Assembly (NCBI GenBank): GCA_003260075.1
Contig: QLIY01000105.1
Coordinates: 102,240-166,239, forward strand
Origin: Phallusia mammillata
Taxonomy: Eukaryota; Chordata; Ascidiacea; Phlebobranchia; Ascidiidae
DNA length: 64,000 nucleotides
Direction of reading: 5' to 3'
Shown here: positions 56,401 to 62,638 of the stretch, one piece after another
How the letters are laid out: the number at the start of each line of letters is the position of its first letter
How positions within the stretch are numbered: the first letter of the stretch is position 1
Position numbers and translations under genes: made by a program
Notes under the pieces: generated by a model
Databases searched by the model: none
What the model was told of the DNA's origin: nothing
The model's input: only the letters and a program-made list of their open reading frames with translations

Positions 56401-59400
56401 GAGAACCGGGAGCAGTTGCAAACGGACGAATTACAGATAGAAGTGGCGCTGTAACGTTTGGACACAACGTCACTTACGCATGTGACACAGGCTATGAATT
56501 ACGATCAGGTAAACCTTTTCGTTTTAATAAACGGATGCAGACGAAACCGGTTAATCGGGATTCCAATTTGATAAAGGATCATTTGTAACTGTTTCAGGGG
56601 CTGCGAGCAAAACTATTAGGTGTACAGCTGCCAGATCGTGGAGCGATCTTCCGCCCATCTGCGACCCTGTATCGTGTGGAAAACCAGCTTCAATAGAACA
56701 TGGGAACGTTGCATCAACTGCCAACACGTACTTGTCTATTGCAGAATTTACATGCAACCCAGGTGCTTGTTTGGTATCTTATACAACTGCACACATTAAA
56801 AAGTAGTGCCAGTTACACTGTGCTTTGTTATTTCGAAAAGCCGAAGTATATTCCATAGTGTCGATTGGTCAGCAAATTGGAAATAAACCGTTGTTAACTA
56901 TTCTTTCACTTTTATGACTTTTTGGTACACATTGTGTTTCAGGGTATGAACTTGGAGGATCAGGCACAGGTGACAACTGCAAGCCCGGACATACTTGTTT
57001 AATTTGTCAAGCAGACAAACTGTGGGGAACAGGTAGTGGTGGACATCCAACACATCCTGTGCACTGTTCTCCATTGTCGTGTGTGGAACCAACCGGTATC
57101 AGCAACGGAAGGTTGTAGTCAGTTTTGAAAGAATTTTGTGGTTATTGAGTGTTCTCAGCCGTTTTCGTACTTGTGCAGCTTTTGAAGATATACTTTTATC
57201 CCAAATTTCCGAAACATAATATCGTGTCCCGTATATAGCAATTGAAAATCCCAACAGTGTTTCCGAGAATCTGATACAATGATAACAACTGCATTTATAA
57301 TTGCAAGCTATCGTATATAGGTAGTACATGTTTATAAAGTTTACACATTTCACATTCAAGCGTTATGCTCTTAAATCTAAATGCAAAAACGTATCCACCA
57401 GTCCAGATCTTTAGTTTTTACCATGGTAAATTATAATGTTGCTTGTGATTATTTTAGGGTGAGCGTTACCTCGTACCTTTATCTGAGTACGTTGGAGTAC
57501 ATCTGTGACGAAGGGTACGAACTCCACCCAGAATCCAGTCAACATCTTCAGTGCCAGACCAACTACGAATGGGGACCACAGGCTCCCCCAACTTGCCGAC
57601 GAATTGCTTGTCCAGATCCGACACCGATCGAAAACGGCCAATTTTCTTTAGTTCGGCCACCTACTTCGAGCCGTACTGACGTTGCACGCCAATATCTATT
57701 TGAGGATTTGGTTCAGTATAACTGTCATTCCGGCTATCGCTTTGACAACACAGGACTTTCTGAAAGTGTCGGAACACTCTTTTGTTTAGCAACTGGTTCA
57801 TGGGATCAAGTTCACCCGGTATGTGAACCAGTGCCGTGTGGTATTGCGCCACCTAGAGAACACGGCCATCTGGTTGGAGATGTTAGCCAAGTGTTTGTTT
57901 ACAGCGAAACTGCTTCGTATGCTTGCGACACAGGATTTGAGTTTATCGGTGATTCGACTGAGGAAGCAATCACTTGCACCGCTAACGGGTAAGGTTCAAA
58001 AAAGATTTTGTACTGTAAATACATTTTATCTAAACCATTTTGTAAGTCATTGTTGTTTACACCATCGCGTACAAGCAACTATTTAAACTTTTTGACTTTT
58101 CTGTCAAGCGTAATTAAGTAAATTAAGTTGTTGGACCGAGATCTTTAGATATATGGAGGACTGACTCGGGATCAAATTATCCATGTTACGCTTTCTCCTT
58201 TGTTACAGACAATGGTCATCCAGCAGTCCACCTGCTTGCCACCCTGTTACCTGTGGTCCTGATCCTCATGTTACAAATGGAATGGTTAATACTGCTAAAG
58301 GTGGAACAAATTTACGAAGAATTTTCGGATCCGCTGTGACGTATGCGTGCTTGCATGGTTACTACATGACCGCCACAGGTTTGTCTTTTAAGCCGTCAAA
58401 TAGTCGCACAGAAAAGGTTTCTGAATCGTTGTTTTATTACTTTTTTTGTGTAGATACCATTAACTGTGGTTCAGACCGGCAATGGTCTCCCAAAGCTCCA
58501 CAGTGCCACCCAGTGCCTTGTGGCCCACTTCCAACCGTCGCTCATGCTAGTCCTCTTTCTTTTGTTGCACCACCCGCCCTTCTTAGATCCTTTGTGTCCT
58601 TTACTGCTTCTGGTTCTGGAAGTGGTGATGCTCCTTGGGCCACGACTAGTTCTGATGTTGCAGCTGAACCTGTACCACCAGATGCGACAGCGCGGTTTTC
58701 GTCTAACGGTGATTCTGGTGTTGAACCTGTACCACCGGACGCTGTACGTCAGCGGAAGAGGCGTTCTGCTGGGGGTTATACATATGGAGACACAGTCCAT
58801 TACCAATGCGACTTTGGGTATAGGCCAACACAGGGTTCTGTGGAATTTACAAGTTGTGGTGCAAACGGTGAATGGATGAGGCCGTTTCCACAGTGCGAAC
58901 CTATACCGTGCGACCCTCTGCCGCCAATGTAAGTATGGATTGTAAAGCAATTAGGTTAAATATTCTTTATTTGCACCAGGTCAACTAATATGAAGTTTCA
59001 AATTGTAATGAACTGGTTGCTTTACAATGACCATTTTTAACAACGATTTCATGACATGCATGGACTTAAACAATGTTAATTTTCTTACAGAGCCAATGGG
59101 CGGAGAATCGGCAACAAGTTTACTTTCGGTCAACAAATCTCCTATGCATGTAACCAAGGTTACGAGAGTTCATCACGTGATACATTTGTGTGCAAAGCGG
59201 ATGGTCGATTCCATGTAGACTCGGAAATCAACAGTGAAACTGCTGCTGGCCTCAACTCCCTCCCAACCTGTGAAAGAGTTTCTTGTGGAGCCACACAAGG
59301 AGTTGTCAATGGAATCGTGAAAAGCAGCAACACGGAATACCTATTTACGGTGGGTCTTACAAATTGAATTTACTCGGAAGGTATAACAACTGTCAAGGAT

Positions 59401-62400
59401 GCAAAGTTGTGTCCTCAACTTTAAATGCCATTCGAAAACCGTACATACTAATGTCTGTTTTATTAGTTGAAAGGCATAATTTAATTTGTTGATCGTTGTA
59501 ATGTTTTGCCGTTTTAGATGTATTTACCGGTATTTCTCCAAAAAAATGATTCGGCTCCATTGTGTGTCTTAACTACACAGAACATCAAGTATTGTTGGTT
59601 TAATGATCTGCATTATTTGCTTCAGGACAAACTGCGCTATGAATGTCTTCCTGGTTACAACTTGCGCGGTGAATTTGAGTTGACGTGCCAAGCAAACAAA
59701 GCATTCGATCATCCTCCACCAACATGCGACCCTGTGTCGTGTGGAAACCCACCAACACTGCCTAACACTCAACAGCATGGTAAGACATTAAACTACTTCG
59801 CATTTTAGGCATCAGTTACGTTAATGGTGGTTCGAATCTTGTTACGTTTTTCTATTCAAACGTGTTTTTTTCTGTTTATTTTTGCTCCTCTGATTGTGGA
59901 TATTTTTTGTTTATCTTTATTCTGTTCTAGTTACTTCGACTGTTTACCGAGGCACGGCAACTTACACCTGTTCTAACGGCTACGTTAATCTGGAGGACAC
60001 GATAACTTGTCAAGCTGACGGACTTTGGTCATCCACGTCATTGCTTTGCGCCAAAGTTGACTGCGGTTCTTCGCCTGCCCTTAACTTCGGCTATGTGGGT
60101 AAGTTGCAAAACTGAAAACCATACAGTTTCGCCCTTCACGAGCACCCTTAACCATCAACCGATCGGTCGGTACCGAGAATAGCAATTTTATCTGGTTGCT
60201 TGACAAAGTTTTTCGAAAAGTCAAAATAAGTTCAGTTCTGAAAATTAAACATGGTCCAAAGTGACGCCATTATTACAAACAAAAAATTTTCGGTTTTATA
60301 TTTCTTAATAGGCATGTATCGATACGTAGCTGTTGACCAATTCAATAATTTCAGATATCAACGGGACAAAGTACGGCGATGTTGCAGTTTATCACTGTAG
60401 ATCTGGTTATATACGATCTGGCAGCTTCCAAAGAAACTGTCTGGCTAATGGAAGCTGGTCAGGCGCGTGTCCAGTTTGCACACCGGTGGACTGCGGACCT
60501 CCAACTGACCCTATCAATGGTCAACATATTGCCCAGGGCAACTACACGTTTGGGGAAATTGTGCTTTATAGCTGTAACACAGGTACATATATTTGCAATA
60601 TACAACAACAACCTTTAGGTATGTTTGTGTACGACTTAGTTTTGGTTTGAGGAGTTTATTCATTATTTAGTCTGAGTTCAAGCTTTTGAAAGGTTGTTGA
60701 TTAGCTCCTCCTCTGGATATTGTTGCAATTCATACTACATCTCCGTAAACTGTATATTAGTGTCAATTTTAAAACGTGTCTATGCCACGCAGGTTATGTA
60801 CTTGTTGGAGAGAGCTTTACTCTTTGCACTGCAAGCACCAACTGGTCTGCACCCGTCCCTACATGCGAGCGAATCTCCTGCGGTGCTACTCCATTTGCCA
60901 CCAACGGCGCTCATGATCAACCTCCTGCGAGCGAACATCGTTTTGGAGATCAGATCACTTATCAATGCGATTACGGGTAAAAATAATAGACATATGATGT
61001 TTGCGGTTTGTGTTTTCAAACTTTTTAATTTACAGTCATGAGTACGGAGCGTCGTTAATGTTGACTTGTGGAAGTGATGGTCTCTTTGACAATTTACCAC
61101 CAGCTTGTACGCCCAGGAATTGTGGATCGCCACCAGCACATGCAAACGCTGAATTGACCTCAGGTACCAGATCTTTTCCTTTGTTTTAGTTATGTGTCAA
61201 AAACTTTTGGCAGCGAATAGTAGCGAAATTCGTTAACGTTTGTATCTTATTGCAGCGATTTCTGGTGGTGTTGTGTATGGTGGACGCGCAACTTACCGAT
61301 GCGTTACTGGTCACGTGTCCGGAAGTGACGTCATCAACGTCACGTGCAGAGGAGATGCGACATTTTCTGATCCGTCAGATCAGTGTGTTCCGGTCCAGTG
61401 CCCAACCCTCCCGGATGTCGTTCATGGTTCAATGAGCATGAAAAGTGGACAGTATGGAGACGATGTTACCTTTACATGCGATGAAGGGTATTTTATATGT
61501 TTCCATACTTTTAATGAGTTATTGCATAGGTCAGTAAAAACCTTTCCGCGTGACGAACACAAAACGCATAATATAACCCTAACCCTATCGGACGGTATAA
61601 AACGTATTCACGGACCCATAATCTGTTGGTACCGACATAGCAAGTGATGACGCTCACTTACGTGGCGGCAACTTTTGGTTATTATTAAAAAAACTGTTTG
61701 CTTTAGATATGCCCTGTTTGGGCCCACAACAATTAGTTGCCTGGCAGAAGCTGTTTGGTCTGATGCACCCCCACATTGCCCCCCTGTGCAGTGTGGAACG
61801 GCTCCTCCTGTCTCAAATGGAGTTGTAGTCGGTAGGTGACTCGCAAAGTGTTTTATAGTAAGTTTATGGGCAACGTATTGTATAAGCTCTACACATGTTA
61901 CTTTTAAGTTTAACTTTAAACAGTAAAGGCATACCACATTATCCTAGTTGTTCGTTTGAAATATTTGACTAAACCTTTTAAAGTAAATGGCAAAGGACGA
62001 TGCAGACCCTGAACACAGTCTGACCGTTGTCTAATTCGTAATTTGGTCTAATAAGTCCATGACATATAGTAAACAAATACAAAACAACGTTTAGATGAGC
62101 AGCCAGTGTACACCTTCGGCATGATCGCCCATTACAACTGCGAGAGAGGCTACGAACATGCTTATGGTGGTAAATGGAGAAGCAAAACCTGTCAATCAAA
62201 TGGTAACTTCTCCACTGAAAACGTCGCATGTTTACCAGTCGAGTGCCCAGAACTTCCACCATTTTTCAACGGTATGTTTAAAAAAAATTGAAAGTGTTGG
62301 GATGTTTGGCAACCGCTGTTTGTTGTTTAGGACGTTCGGATTATGGAAGCATCAAATACGGTGCACGAGGTGTATTGACGTGTGATGAAGGTTATCAATT

Positions 62401-62580
62401 AGGAACGGAAGAACGCAGCTTAAATTTCACTTGTCAGGTTTGTTCTATACACTCTCAAAAAGTTTCGCTCCAATTTTGAGAACTTGTTAGGTTTCTAAGC
62501 AAATAAAACATTTTATGTGTACATATATAAGTTTGATAAATTTATGTATACTTGAACAGCAGAGTTGTTTTTCAATGAGC

Positions 62581-62638
<58 letters not shown>

